DNA from: Chloroflexota bacterium
Lineage (GTDB): Bacteria > Chloroflexota > Limnocylindria > QHBO01
Assembly: GCA_024636135.1 (NCBI GenBank)
Contig: JAGXHP010000179.1
Location: forward strand, 1 to 8,852
Direction of reading: 5' to 3'
DNA length: 8,852 nt
The notes beneath the pieces are model-generated. The model made no database searches. It was not told where the DNA came from and saw nothing but the letters and a program-made list of their open reading frames with translations. The position numbers were made by a program, and so were the translations under genes. Positions 1 through 6,426 of this stretch are shown here, one piece after another; position 1 is the first letter of the stretch, and every line of letters begins with the position of its first letter.

Positions 1-282
1 ACGATCCAGAACAGCGTCCCGGACGCCCTGCGCGGACGCGTCATGTCGCTCTACGTGACCGTGTTCGCCGGGACGGCTCCCATCGGCGGGCTGCTGGCCG
101 GGGCGCTTGCCGAGTCGCTCGGCGCCGCGGCCGCGATCAGCCTCGGGGCGCTGATGGCGGTTGGCGTCCTCGCGCTGGTCGCCTGGAAGCTGCGGTCAGC
201 CGCCATGCCGGGCCGAGCCGGAAGCGCGCCGCGCCGAGTTCCGGGCCAGGGGCAGCCGGAGCGCACCGAACGGGCTGCGTGA
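1..282 (+). CDS. MFS transporter, C-terminal fragment (5' end outside the window)
   Basis: The open frame runs from base 1 to the TGA at 280-282 and continues beyond the left edge, so the 93 residues seen are only the end of a membrane transporter. An RGRVMS motif and the following hydrophobic stretch VTVFAGTAPIGGLLAG match the last two or three membrane helices of MFS proteins of the EntS/MFS_3 type. The tail after about residue 65 is Arg, Pro and Gly rich and probably cytoplasmic. Over the first 41 residues about 30 are identical to the same part of the next gene (333-1736), so the two are tandem paralogs. An internal ATG at 43 is not the true start, because the conserved family sequence begins upstream of it. 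The substrate cannot be told from sequence; export of a small molecule or siderophore is the usual family role. Confidence 0.88.
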   Translation, partial: TIQNSVPDALRGRVMSLYVTVFAGTAPIGGLLAGALAESLGAAAAISLGALMAVGVLALVAWKLRSAAMPGRAGSAPRRVPGQGQPERTERAA

Positions 283-307
283 CGCGGTCGGGCGCGGTGG
301 TTAGCAT
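279..307 (+). promoter_or_regulatory. Possible promoter for the second MFS gene
   Basis: GTGACG at 279-284 matches four of six -35 bases and TAGCAT at 302-307 matches four of six -10 bases, with a 17-bp spacer. It overlaps the stop codon of the upstream MFS fragment and would start transcription near base 314, giving a leader of about 19 nt. Such partial matches arise by chance, and co-transcription from the upstream gene is equally possible. Confidence 0.25.
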
Positions 308-332
308 GAGCAACTTCCCGCACTTCTGACCG

Positions 333-1736
333 ATGCCCGACCATCCGACCGGCGGACGCCCGGACCAACCTCGACCCATGCCGATGCGCGCGGCCGGCGG
401 CGGCCTGCGCCGCGGATTCTCGGCGCTTGCCGTGCGGAACTACCGGCTCTACTGGTCGGGGCAGGTCGTCAGCCTCATCGGCACCTGGATGCAGCAGGTG
501 AGCCTTCCGTGGCTCATCCTTGCGCTCGGGGGATCCCCGATCCAGCTCGGGTTCGTGGCGGTTCTCCAGTTCGGGCCGGCCATGTTCCTGGCGCCGTTCG
601 GCGGCGTGATCGCCGATCGCATCGACAAGCGACGAGCCCTGATCGCGACCCAGGTGGCGGCGAGTCTCCAGGCATTCGTGCTCTTCGTCCTCGTCGTGAC
701 CGGGATCGTGGAGATCCCGATGGTGCTGGCTATGGCATTCGTGCTGGGCCTCATCAACGCCGTCGACATGCCGATGCGGCAGGCGCTGGCCGCGGACCTC
801 GTGCCGCGTCACCAGCTCGCCAACGCGATCGCCCTGAACTCGATGGCCTTCAACTCGGCGCGCGTCGTCGGGCCGGCGCTGGCCGGGGTGATCATCGCCT
901 GGGGCACCGCCATGACCGGGTCGGCGCTGTCGGGCGTCGCGATCAACATGGCCCTCAACACGCTGACCTATGGCGGCGTGCTCACCGCCCTGCTGCGCAT
1001 GGACCCCGCGGCGATCCGCCGCATGGAGCGACCGGAACGCCACCCGCCGGTCCTCGACAGCCTGCGCGAGGGGTTCCGCTACGCCGTGAGGGCACCGCTC
1101 GTGCTGTGGTCGCTCGTGCTCCTGGGTGGTGTCGCCGCCTTCGGGTTCAACTTCCAGATCCTTCTGCCCCTGTTCGCGACCGACGTCCTGCGCCTCGATG
1201 CCGATGGCTACGGCGCACTCTTCGCCGCCATGGGCATCGGCTCGCTCGCCGGTTCGCTGACCCTGGCCGTCCTCCGCCGGCGCCGCGCCATTCCGATGAT
1301 GCTGGGCGGCGGCCTCGTCTTCTCGCTGCTGCTCATCGGCATTGCCGCGTCCGGCAGCGTCTGGGTCGCCGCGCCGCTCGTCCTGGCCGCCGGCTTCTTC
1401 AGCATGCTGATGATCAACACGATCAACGCCACGGTGCAGGCCAACGTGACCGATGCGCTGCGCGGCCGGGTGATGAGCTTCTACGTCACCGTCTTCGCCG
1501 GCTCGGCGCCGCTCGGCGGGCTGCTGGCAGGGGTCGTCGCCGAGGCGTTCGGCACGCCGGCGGCCTTCGTGGTCGGCGCGGCGCTCTCGATCGTGACGGT
1601 CGCGCTCGTCGGCCTTGGCCTGCGCGCCGCAGCTCGCACGGGATCGCTGGGCGTCACCACACTCGACACGTCGTCGGAGCGCCCACCGGATCCTGCCCCG
1701 GGTTCCGAGGCCGTGCGGCCTTCAGCGGCGCGCTGA
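333..1736 (+). CDS. MFS transporter, EntS/MFS_3-type exporter
   Basis: This 467-residue integral membrane protein should be a proton-driven exporter of the MFS_3 branch, related to the enterobactin exporter EntS and many drug-efflux proteins. An NYRLYW segment (residues 36-41), typical just before the first helix in this family, is followed by about 12 hydrophobic segments. The MFS signature GVIADRIDKRRALI lies at residues 91-104 in the loop after helix 2, and RGRVMS at 377-382 in the C-terminal half. The last 35 residues are polar. The first 15 residues look poorly conserved, and in-frame ATGs at 378 and 384 are alternative starts; none has a clear ribosome binding site. The gene lies 50 bp after its paralog and its 3' end overlaps the convergent marR gene by 15 bp. 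The substrate is unknown; drug or siderophore export is inferred from the family only. Confidence 0.93.
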   Translation: MPDHPTGGRPDQPRPMPMRAAGGGLRRGFSALAVRNYRLYWSGQVVSLIGTWMQQVSLPWLILALGGSPIQLGFVAVLQFGPAMFLAPFGGVIADRIDKRRALIATQVAASLQAFVLFVLVVTGIVEIPMVLAMAFVLGLINAVDMPMRQALAADLVPRHQLANAIALNSMAFNSARVVGPALAGVIIAWGTAMTGSALSGVAINMALNTLTYGGVLTALLRMDPAAIRRMERPERHPPVLDSLREGFRYAVRAPLVLWSLVLLGGVAAFGFNFQILLPLFATDVLRLDADGYGALFAAMGIGSLAGSLTLAVLRRRRAIPMMLGGGLVFSLLLIGIAASGSVWVAAPLVLAAGFFSMLMINTINATVQANVTDALRGRVMSFYVTVFAGSAPLGGLLAGVVAEAFGTPAAFVVGAALSIVTVALVGLGLRAAARTGSLGVTTLDTSSERPPDPAPGSEAVRPSAAR

Positions 1737-2186
1737 GTGGCTCGGCAGCAGGACCTGGAGCTCCTCGAGCGCGGCGGCGACCGCGGCTCGGCGTTCGTCG
1801 GGAATCGGCTCGAGCAGCTCATGGGCCGCCTGGAGCAGGTCCTGGCGCATCGCGCGTGCCTGTCGCCGCCCGGTCGGCGTCGGCGCCAGCAGGACGGCCC
1901 GCTTGTCTTTGGGATCGGTGCGGCGCTCGACCAGTCCGGCATCGGCAAGGCTGCCGGCCAGCCGCGTGACGACCGGGGCGGTGACCATCAGCCGGCGCGC
2001 CACCTCGGCCTGTGGCTGCGGCCCCATGGTGTCGACGATGCGCAGCACGTTGTACTGCTGGTAGGTCAGATCGCCCCACGTCTGGCGCTGGCGGGCATGG
2101 GCAACGAGATGGCGCATCACGGGACCAACCGTCCCGATCAGGCTCGCCTCGAGGCTGGGCGGCTCCGGAGGCGGCGGATCGCTCAC
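1722..2186 (-). CDS. MarR-family transcriptional regulator
   Basis: From the chosen GTG at 2186 the protein has 154 residues, the normal MarR size. A helical dimerisation region (about 12-55) leads into the winged helix: LTYQQYNVLRIV, then QAEVARRLMVTAPVVTRLAGSL (about 59-80) as helix-turn-helix, and a wing with DPKDKR and a TPTGRR end (about 91-108), matching the MarR pattern D-x-R followed by L-T-x-x-G. A long helix closes the protein. The GTG has AGGAA four bases upstream. ATG codons at 2228, 2234 and 2267 extend the frame but lack a ribosome binding site, add an Arg/Pro-rich tail, and the last would overlap the divergent gene. With the GTG start, a 46-bp gap separates it from the divergent MFS gene at 2233, a standard layout for a repressor of its neighbouring pump. 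The ligand is unknown. Confidence 0.88.
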   Translation of the reverse strand: MSDPPPPEPPSLEASLIGTVGPVMRHLVAHARQRQTWGDLTYQQYNVLRIVDTMGPQPQAEVARRLMVTAPVVTRLAGSLADAGLVERRTDPKDKRAVLLAPTPTGRRQARAMRQDLLQAAHELLEPIPDERRAAVAAALEELQVLLPSHSARR

Positions 2187-2232
2187 GCGCTTCCTGCGCG
2201 CTCGCGCCGGGGAGGCGTTCGAGGGCATCGCC
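2187..2232. promoter_or_regulatory. Divergent marR / MFS intergenic region
   Basis: This 46-bp gap must hold, or adjoin, the control sites of both genes if marR starts at the GTG at 2186. It is almost entirely G+C and I see no convincing -10 box. It holds GAGGG at 2221-2225, seven bases before the plus-strand ATG at 2233, and the complement of AGGAA at 2191-2195 serving marR. The operator may lie within the marR coding sequence instead. Confidence 0.4.
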
Positions 2233-3441
2233 ATGGATCGTAGCAGCCCGAGCCGGGCGGGGCTCACGCTCGTCCTGCTCGCTCTCGCGCACGCCGCGAT
2301 CCACGCGCAGTCGGCCCTGATGCCACTCGTCTACCCGATCGTGATCGTCGAGTACGGCCTGAACGAGCGCGATATCGGCACCTTCATCGCCATCACCACG
2401 GCGGTGGGCGGCTCGATGCAGCTGGCCTACGGGTTCCTCACCCGGTACGTCGCGCGGCCCCTGCTGCTTGCCGGCGGGCAGCTCGTGTTCGGCACGAGCC
2501 TGCTCGTGGGCGGGATGTCGCAGTCGATCGGCCAGCTGCTGGGATCGATCAGCGCGGCGCGCATCGGCGCCAGTCCTCAGCATCCGGTGGGCAACGCGCT
2601 GCTGTCGGACCTCTATCCGACCGAGCGGCGTGGCTTCGCGATCAGCGCCCACATCAGCGGTGGGAACGTCGGCACGATCCTGGTGCCGTTCGTCGGCGGC
2701 GCGCTGCTGCTGGCGGTCGGCTGGCAGGTGACCCTGGCCCTGTTCGGCATTCCGGCGCTGATCATCGGGGCGCTGCTCGCGATCTTCGTGCGCGAGGATC
2801 ACGCGGCCTACCGACAGCGTGCCCGGGCCTCGGGCTCTGTCCGGCAGCACCTGCGTGATGTCCTGGGACGTGGCGACCTGCGTCTCATCCTGGGTGCCTC
2901 GCTGGTGGCGGCGGGTGGCCGCGGGCTCGACATCGTGGCGCCCTTCATGGTCCTGTACCTGTCCGGGCCGCTCGGCTTCGACGAGCAGACGGTCGGGATC
3001 CTCTACGCGCTGCTGCTCGTCGGTGCGGTGCTCGGCCCGATCCTGGCGGGCACCCTCTCGGACCGCTTCGGACGCCGCCCGACCCTGGTGACCTACTACC
3101 TCGTCTCGGCCGTCGGCATCCTCTCGTTCCTGGCAGCCGGCGCCAACCTCTTCCTTCTCGTGCCGCTTCTGCTTCCGTTCGGCACTGCCGTCTTCAGCGA
3201 GTCGCCGGTGCTGCAGGCATACCTGGCCGATCGCGCCACCGGCCCGATGCGCGACGTGGCATTCGCGGTCTACTTCACGTTCGCCTTCGGCATCGGCGCT
3301 GCCTGGGCATTCATCATCGGATTCGTGGCCGCCGCGTTCGGCTACCCGGCCGCGTTCACGATCATGGCCGCGTCCTACGTCGCGGCGGCGGGCCTGCTGC
3401 TGGCGGTGCGCGATCGGGGAGCGAAGCCCGAACCCGCCTGA
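2233..3441 (+). CDS. MFS transporter, fosmidomycin-resistance (Fsr)-like
   Basis: This 402-residue protein has about 12 hydrophobic segments and the length of the fosmidomycin-resistance branch of the MFS. Residues 112-120 read GASPQHPVG; a His-Pro in this position after helix 4 (often F-H-P-E/V-G) is a hallmark of that branch. The MFS signature GTLSDRFGRRPTL at 273-285, in the second half, is a strong match. The start is supported by GAGGG seven bases upstream. The family exports small anionic drugs and related metabolites; the actual substrate here is not predictable. The gene is divergent from marR, which probably controls it, and its stop lies one base from the stop of the convergent gene at 3443. 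It is not closely similar to the two tandem MFS genes upstream, so it is a separate pump rather than a third copy. Confidence 0.92.
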   Translation: MDRSSPSRAGLTLVLLALAHAAIHAQSALMPLVYPIVIVEYGLNERDIGTFIAITTAVGGSMQLAYGFLTRYVARPLLLAGGQLVFGTSLLVGGMSQSIGQLLGSISAARIGASPQHPVGNALLSDLYPTERRGFAISAHISGGNVGTILVPFVGGALLLAVGWQVTLALFGIPALIIGALLAIFVREDHAAYRQRARASGSVRQHLRDVLGRGDLRLILGASLVAAGGRGLDIVAPFMVLYLSGPLGFDEQTVGILYALLLVGAVLGPILAGTLSDRFGRRPTLVTYYLVSAVGILSFLAAGANLFLLVPLLLPFGTAVFSESPVLQAYLADRATGPMRDVAFAVYFTFAFGIGAAWAFIIGFVAAAFGYPAAFTIMAASYVAAAGLLLAVRDRGAKPEPA

Positions 3442-3442
3442 T

Positions 3443-3820
3443 TCAGCAGACGGGGACGCCGTCGCAGATCTCGTCGACCCGTGCGTCGAGCGCGCTGATG
3501 CGGTCGAGGACCTCGTCGAGCCGCTCGAGGAGCGCCGCCGTGCCCGCGCCGCCATCGCCCCCGCCATCGGATGGGACATCGCTGCTGAACGCGATGACCC
3601 AGGACTCGATGTCGTTCTCGAGCTCGGCGAGGCGCAACGACAGCTCGCTCATCGGGACGCCGCGCTCGACGCCCTCCACGGCTGCCTGCAGGGTCGTGAG
3701 CTCGTCGCGCGTGGCCTCGAGCTCCCCTCGCAGGCCCATCGTCTGCAGCAGCAGGAAGAGGAGCAGGACGATGCTGGCGAGGCCAAGGATGACGAGGAAG
3801 GGCGTGGTGGCGGATCGCAT
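3443..3820 (-). CDS. Small single-span membrane protein with coiled coils, unknown function
   Basis: I do not recognise this 125-residue protein. A hydrophobic helix at about residues 7-27 (FLVILGLASIVLLLFLLLQT) probably anchors it. Two Leu/Glu/Arg-rich segments with heptad-like spacing (about 29-75 and 95-118) should form coiled coils and are joined by a flexible linker near 85-93 (DGGGDGGAG). Two cysteines sit at the very C-terminus, at 119 and 125, the latter being the last residue, as if to form a disulfide or metal site. The ATG at 3820 is preferred because AAGGGG lies five bases upstream; a longer frame starting at 3865 would overlap the end of aceA. It follows aceA by 31 bp on the same strand and is probably co-transcribed, but nothing in it suggests an enzymatic role in acetate metabolism. 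The stop abuts the convergent MFS stop. Confidence 0.72.
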   Translation of the reverse strand: MRSATTPFLVILGLASIVLLLFLLLQTMGLRGELEATRDELTTLQAAVEGVERGVPMSELSLRLAELENDIESWVIAFSSDVPSDGGGDGGAGTAALLERLDEVLDRISALDARVDEICDGVPVC

Positions 3821-3851
3821 GCCGGCCCCTTCAGCAAGACCCTGGCCGCGA

Positions 3852-6158
3852 TCAGTCCTTCGCAATCAGCCGCTCGAGTTCGGAGCCATCGGACGCGGTG
3901 ACGTCGCGAATCGTGTCGGCGTTGACATCGGCGACGATGATCTCGCCGATCTCGTCGTTCACCGAGCTGAAGATGCCGATCTCGGTCATCCGCTCGCACT
4001 GGCGCCGGTTGTCGTCGGTGGGCGTCAGGTAGTGGACCGACGAGGCGCGATAGCGGTGGATGAGGAAGACGTGAAGCAGGGTCATCAGCCGCTTGCGGCG
4101 CAGCGCGGGGTCGAGGATGTTCTGGTCCCGGACCGACAGGATCGACCGTCCGCGCCGGTCGACGATCGTCGTGAAGATCACGTTGGCCATCCGCGCGCCG
4201 TCCGAGCTCACGACGCTCAGCTCGAGGACCTCGGACCCCGCCGTGTGCGGTCGCAGGGAGACGCTCGGGTCACCCTCGACGGCGTGATGTCGCGCCCAGC
4301 TTGCCAGCCATCCGGCCAGCACGCGGGTCGGGACCTCGGTCTGGACCAGGTGCTGGGACTGGGTCGATCCGGGCCCCATGGCCTTGGTCGTGGCAGTCTG
4401 GCCCGATGCCGCCAGCAGCGCCGCATCGGCGCGGGGTCCACCCACCAGGGTCTGTGGCGTTCGATACGGTGAGTCGAGCAGCCTGAGCTTGCGTTGGAGA
4501 CGAGCCAGGGCCAGCATCCCGTCCTCGCGCAGCGCCGTGGTGAACTCCTCGGCCGCCAGGCCGTCGATCTGGTGGCCACCGTAGGTGATGAAGTTGAAGA
4601 CGAAGCCCATTCGTCCCAGCTCCTCGGGGAAGGCGCGCATCTCCTCGTCGGTCATGCCCGTCGTATCCCAGTTGAAGGACGGCGACAGGTTGTAGGCCAG
4701 CATCTTGTCGGGATACACCGCGTGGATGGCGTCGGCGAAGGTCCTCGCATCCTCGAGGTCCGCCGTCTTCGTCTCCATCCACAGCAGGTCGGCGAACGGG
4801 GCGACCGCCAGCGACTTGGCGATCGCGTACGGGATGCCGCCGTCCACCTGGTAGTAGCCCTCCGGAGTCATCGCCATCTCGGCGCTCCAGCTCGGATCGA
4901 GGCCAATGGACTTCGCGCGCTTGCGCGCAGTGCGCCACGGAGCCGTCGTCGCGAATTCCTTCCAGGCGTCGATGCTCATCTCGCCCTCGTCGCCCTCGTC
5001 GGCACGGAATGCCATGGCATCCGCCACGGTTTGGCCGTAGGTCTTCAGCCCGGCGTCCGACTGCCAGGCCTCGAGGAAGCGGTCCGCCATGGCATCCAGC
5101 GCCGCGTCCGGATCGTCCCGGCCGCTGGTCGCTGCCTCGTCGATGACCGTCAGAAGACCGTGGCGCTGGAGCCACTCGTCCGCGGCAGCTTCGTCGTCGG
5201 GCGGAACGGCGTACAGGAGGTGGCCGGTAAGACTGGTGAGTCCGGCGGCATGAAGGCGCCGCACGACGGCCAGGAACCCGACCTTGTATGACGGCACGTC
5301 GGGGTTCGTGACGCCCAGGATGAACGGCTGGTCGCGCTCGTCACCGGCCCCGTCGAGCAGGCTCGCCGCCTCGGCGTCGGTTCGCGCCACGATGACGCCG
5401 GGTACGCTCATGATGTCGAGCTGCAGCCGCGCTGCATTCAGGCGCTTCATCTGCTCGTCGCTCGGCACGAGCACCTTGCCACCCTGGTGGCCGCACTTCT
5501 TGGCGCCCGGCTTCTGGTCCTCGATGTGGTAGCCGGGCACGCCGGCCTCCACGAAGCGGCGAATCAGGTTTCGGACGTGAGCGTCGCCACCGTGGCCGGT
5601 ATCGGCGTCGGCGATGATCAGGGGCGTGAAGTCCACCTCGGGCGCTGCCTGCCGCTGGTCGGGAGTCATCCGCGAGCGCGCGAACCGCTGGTTGCGGTCC
5701 GCGGTCAGCAGGGCGCGCACCAGTCCCGCCGCTTCGTCGGGAACCTGACCGAGGGGGTAGCTGGCGAGATCGGGACCGGGGTCCTCCTGCGCCGATCCCT
5801 TGGCCGACGTGGCCCAGCCTCCGAGGTAGATGCCGTCGATTCCGGCCCGCTTCATGGCGACCGCGTGGCCCGGGGAGTAGGGGCCGAACGTCGTGATGGC
5901 GCGACGCGATGCGAACAGCTCTCGCAGCCGCGCGTGGAGCTTCTCGGCAGCAACGCGCGCGACGGGATAGTCGACCGCGATGCGCCCGCGCTGCTCCGCG
6001 ACCTGTCGTGGTGCGTGGAGTCGCACGGTCCCCGCGAAGCGCGGGCTCGTCATCCAGTTCTCGGTGGTCTCGAGCTCGTCCGCAAAGGCGGACGCCTCGT
6101 TGTCGGGGGCCGGCATGTCCCCGCGCACCGCAGGCGCGGTCGGCTCACTGATCGCCAT
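3852..6158 (-). CDS. aceA: Isocitrate lyase, long ICL2-type form
   Basis: Isocitrate lyase cleaves isocitrate to glyoxylate and succinate, the first step of the glyoxylate bypass needed for growth on acetate or fatty acids. The family signature KKCGH is at residues 220-224 with the catalytic Cys222. Other active-site pieces are GGW (113-115), the metal-binding ADADTGHGG (183-191), HIEDQ (211-215), ARTD (258-261) and NLSPSFNWD (490-498). At 768 residues it is far longer than the roughly 430-residue common enzyme. It has a helical insertion (about 280-430) and about 165 extra residues at the C-terminus (from about 603), matching mycobacterial ICL2, whose C-terminal domain binds acetyl-CoA or propionyl-CoA and activates the enzyme. 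The ATG at 6158 is chosen because AGGAA (6164-6168) lies five bases upstream; the frame stays open to 6371, but that extension is Arg/Pro/Ser-rich and reads as noise. Confidence 0.95.
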   Translation of the reverse strand: MAISEPTAPAVRGDMPAPDNEASAFADELETTENWMTSPRFAGTVRLHAPRQVAEQRGRIAVDYPVARVAAEKLHARLRELFASRRAITTFGPYSPGHAVAMKRAGIDGIYLGGWATSAKGSAQEDPGPDLASYPLGQVPDEAAGLVRALLTADRNQRFARSRMTPDQRQAAPEVDFTPLIIADADTGHGGDAHVRNLIRRFVEAGVPGYHIEDQKPGAKKCGHQGGKVLVPSDEQMKRLNAARLQLDIMSVPGVIVARTDAEAASLLDGAGDERDQPFILGVTNPDVPSYKVGFLAVVRRLHAAGLTSLTGHLLYAVPPDDEAAADEWLQRHGLLTVIDEAATSGRDDPDAALDAMADRFLEAWQSDAGLKTYGQTVADAMAFRADEGDEGEMSIDAWKEFATTAPWRTARKRAKSIGLDPSWSAEMAMTPEGYYQVDGGIPYAIAKSLAVAPFADLLWMETKTADLEDARTFADAIHAVYPDKMLAYNLSPSFNWDTTGMTDEEMRAFPEELGRMGFVFNFITYGGHQIDGLAAEEFTTALREDGMLALARLQRKLRLLDSPYRTPQTLVGGPRADAALLAASGQTATTKAMGPGSTQSQHLVQTEVPTRVLAGWLASWARHHAVEGDPSVSLRPHTAGSEVLELSVVSSDGARMANVIFTTIVDRRGRSILSVRDQNILDPALRRKRLMTLLHVFLIHRYRASSVHYLTPTDDNRRQCERMTEIGIFSSVNDEIGEIIVADVNADTIRDVTASDGSELERLIAKD

Positions 6159-6163
6159 GGAGG

Positions 6164-6169
6164 TTCCTA
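6164..6169 (-). promoter_or_regulatory. aceA ribosome binding site overlapping the upstream stop codon
   Basis: On the minus strand TAGGAA reads first as the TAG stop of the small upstream gene (6167-6169) and also as the AGGA core of the aceA ribosome binding site, five bases before the ATG. The arrangement decides the aceA start and suggests coupled translation. Confidence 0.75.
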
Positions 6170-6343
6170 CTCGTTCGCGTGGTCGCGGTCGCAGAGATCC
6201 GGGCAGCGACACTCGGCCAGCTCGGCGACGCTGAGAATCTCGGGCGTCTCCGGCTGCTCGGGCCGCCACAGCAGCCATGGGTTGAGGCGGGCGTCGCCAG
6301 CGGCCGAGTTGGCGCCGCGTGGTTGAGAGGTGATTGGAAGCAT
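6167..6343 (-). CDS. Small Cys/His-rich protein encoded directly upstream of aceA
   Basis: I do not recognise this 58-residue protein, but it looks real. The frame ends in a TAG inside the aceA ribosome binding site, eight bases before the aceA ATG. From residue 23 onwards 33 of 36 codons end in G or C, and the composition is balanced, whereas the two overlapping minus-strand frames are Arg/Ser/Pro-rich noise. The C-terminus carries CRCPDLCDRDH (Cys45, Cys47, Cys51, His55), a C-x-C-x3-C-x3-H arrangement that could bind zinc or another metal. Before it come a Trp/Pro segment (LNPWLLWRPEQPETPE, 20-35) and a short amphipathic helix, SVAELAE. The ATG at 6343 has only a weak upstream CAGG; a TTG at 6367 would give 66 residues. 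The role is unknown; proximity suggests a link to isocitrate lyase or its expression. Confidence 0.62.
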   Translation of the reverse strand: MLPITSQPRGANSAAGDARLNPWLLWRPEQPETPEILSVAELAECRCPDLCDRDHANE

Positions 6344-6369
6344 GACCTGAGGGTGCGCGTCCGCCAACC

Positions 6370-6384
6370 ATCAGTCAAGTTGAT
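6370..6384. promoter_or_regulatory. LysR-type binding box 1 (ATC-N9-GAT)
   Basis: ATCAGTCAAGTTGAT is an interrupted palindrome with ATCA and TGAT arms and fits the LysR-family T-N11-A consensus. It lies 43 bp before the lysR ATG and 26 bp before the divergent small gene, the usual place for the upstream site of such a regulator. It also contains TTGACT on the minus strand, which could be a -35 element for the aceA operon, though no good -10 follows. Confidence 0.55.
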
Positions 6385-6391
6385 TCTTTAG

Positions 6392-6420
6392 ATGACTTCC
6401 ATCAGCGAAACCGATATGAT
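6392..6420 (+). promoter_or_regulatory. lysR promoter, predicted leaderless
   Basis: A -35-like ATGACT at 6392-6397 (four of six), a 17-bp spacer and TATGAT at 6415-6420 (five of six) form a good promoter in otherwise very GC-rich DNA. The -10 ends six bases before the ATG at 6427, so transcription should begin at or next to the start codon. No purine-rich ribosome binding site is present, in agreement with a leaderless mRNA. Confidence 0.6.
6401..6415. promoter_or_regulatory. LysR-type binding box 2 (ATC-N9-GAT)
   Basis: ATCAGCGAAACCGAT repeats the pattern of box 1 exactly 31 bp further on, about three helical turns, so both would face the same side of the DNA. Including the preceding CC, the two boxes agree at 12 of 17 positions (CCATCAG and GAT shared). 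Its last base is the first base of the lysR -10 box, so occupancy should repress lysR, typical autoregulation. Confidence 0.52.
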
Positions 6421-6426
6421 AGTCCC

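Noticed and set aside
2120..2136. Inverted repeat CGGGAC-N5-GTCCCG within marR
   Set aside because: Six-base arms of pure G/C type are frequent in such GC-rich coding DNA, and it encodes a normal stretch of the MarR protein. It could be an operator about 97 bp before the MFS start, but nothing supports that beyond symmetry.
3435..3450. A bidirectional terminator between the convergent MFS and coiled-coil genes
   Set aside because: The stop codons are one base apart, and I see no hairpin followed by a T-run here or at the other convergent junction near 1722-1736.
1819..3579. A 586-codon minus-strand open frame across marR and the Fsr-like MFS gene
   Set aside because: Its product is Arg/His/Gln/Asp-rich with no recognisable domain. 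It is a shadow of high-GC third positions opposite the real MFS gene, except where it runs out of frame over marR.
6159..6371. N-terminal extension of isocitrate lyase to an ATG at 6371
   Set aside because: The extra 71 residues are Arg/Pro/Ser/Ala-rich noise, the ATG at 6158 has a good ribosome binding site, and the small Cys/His gene occupies this stretch in another frame.
6350..6378. A minus-strand promoter for the aceA operon: TTGACT (-35) with the -10 position at 6350-6355
   Set aside because: The hexamer at the correct spacing reads CACCCT, a poor -10, and shifts of one base do not help. The TTGACT is therefore recorded only within LysR box 1.
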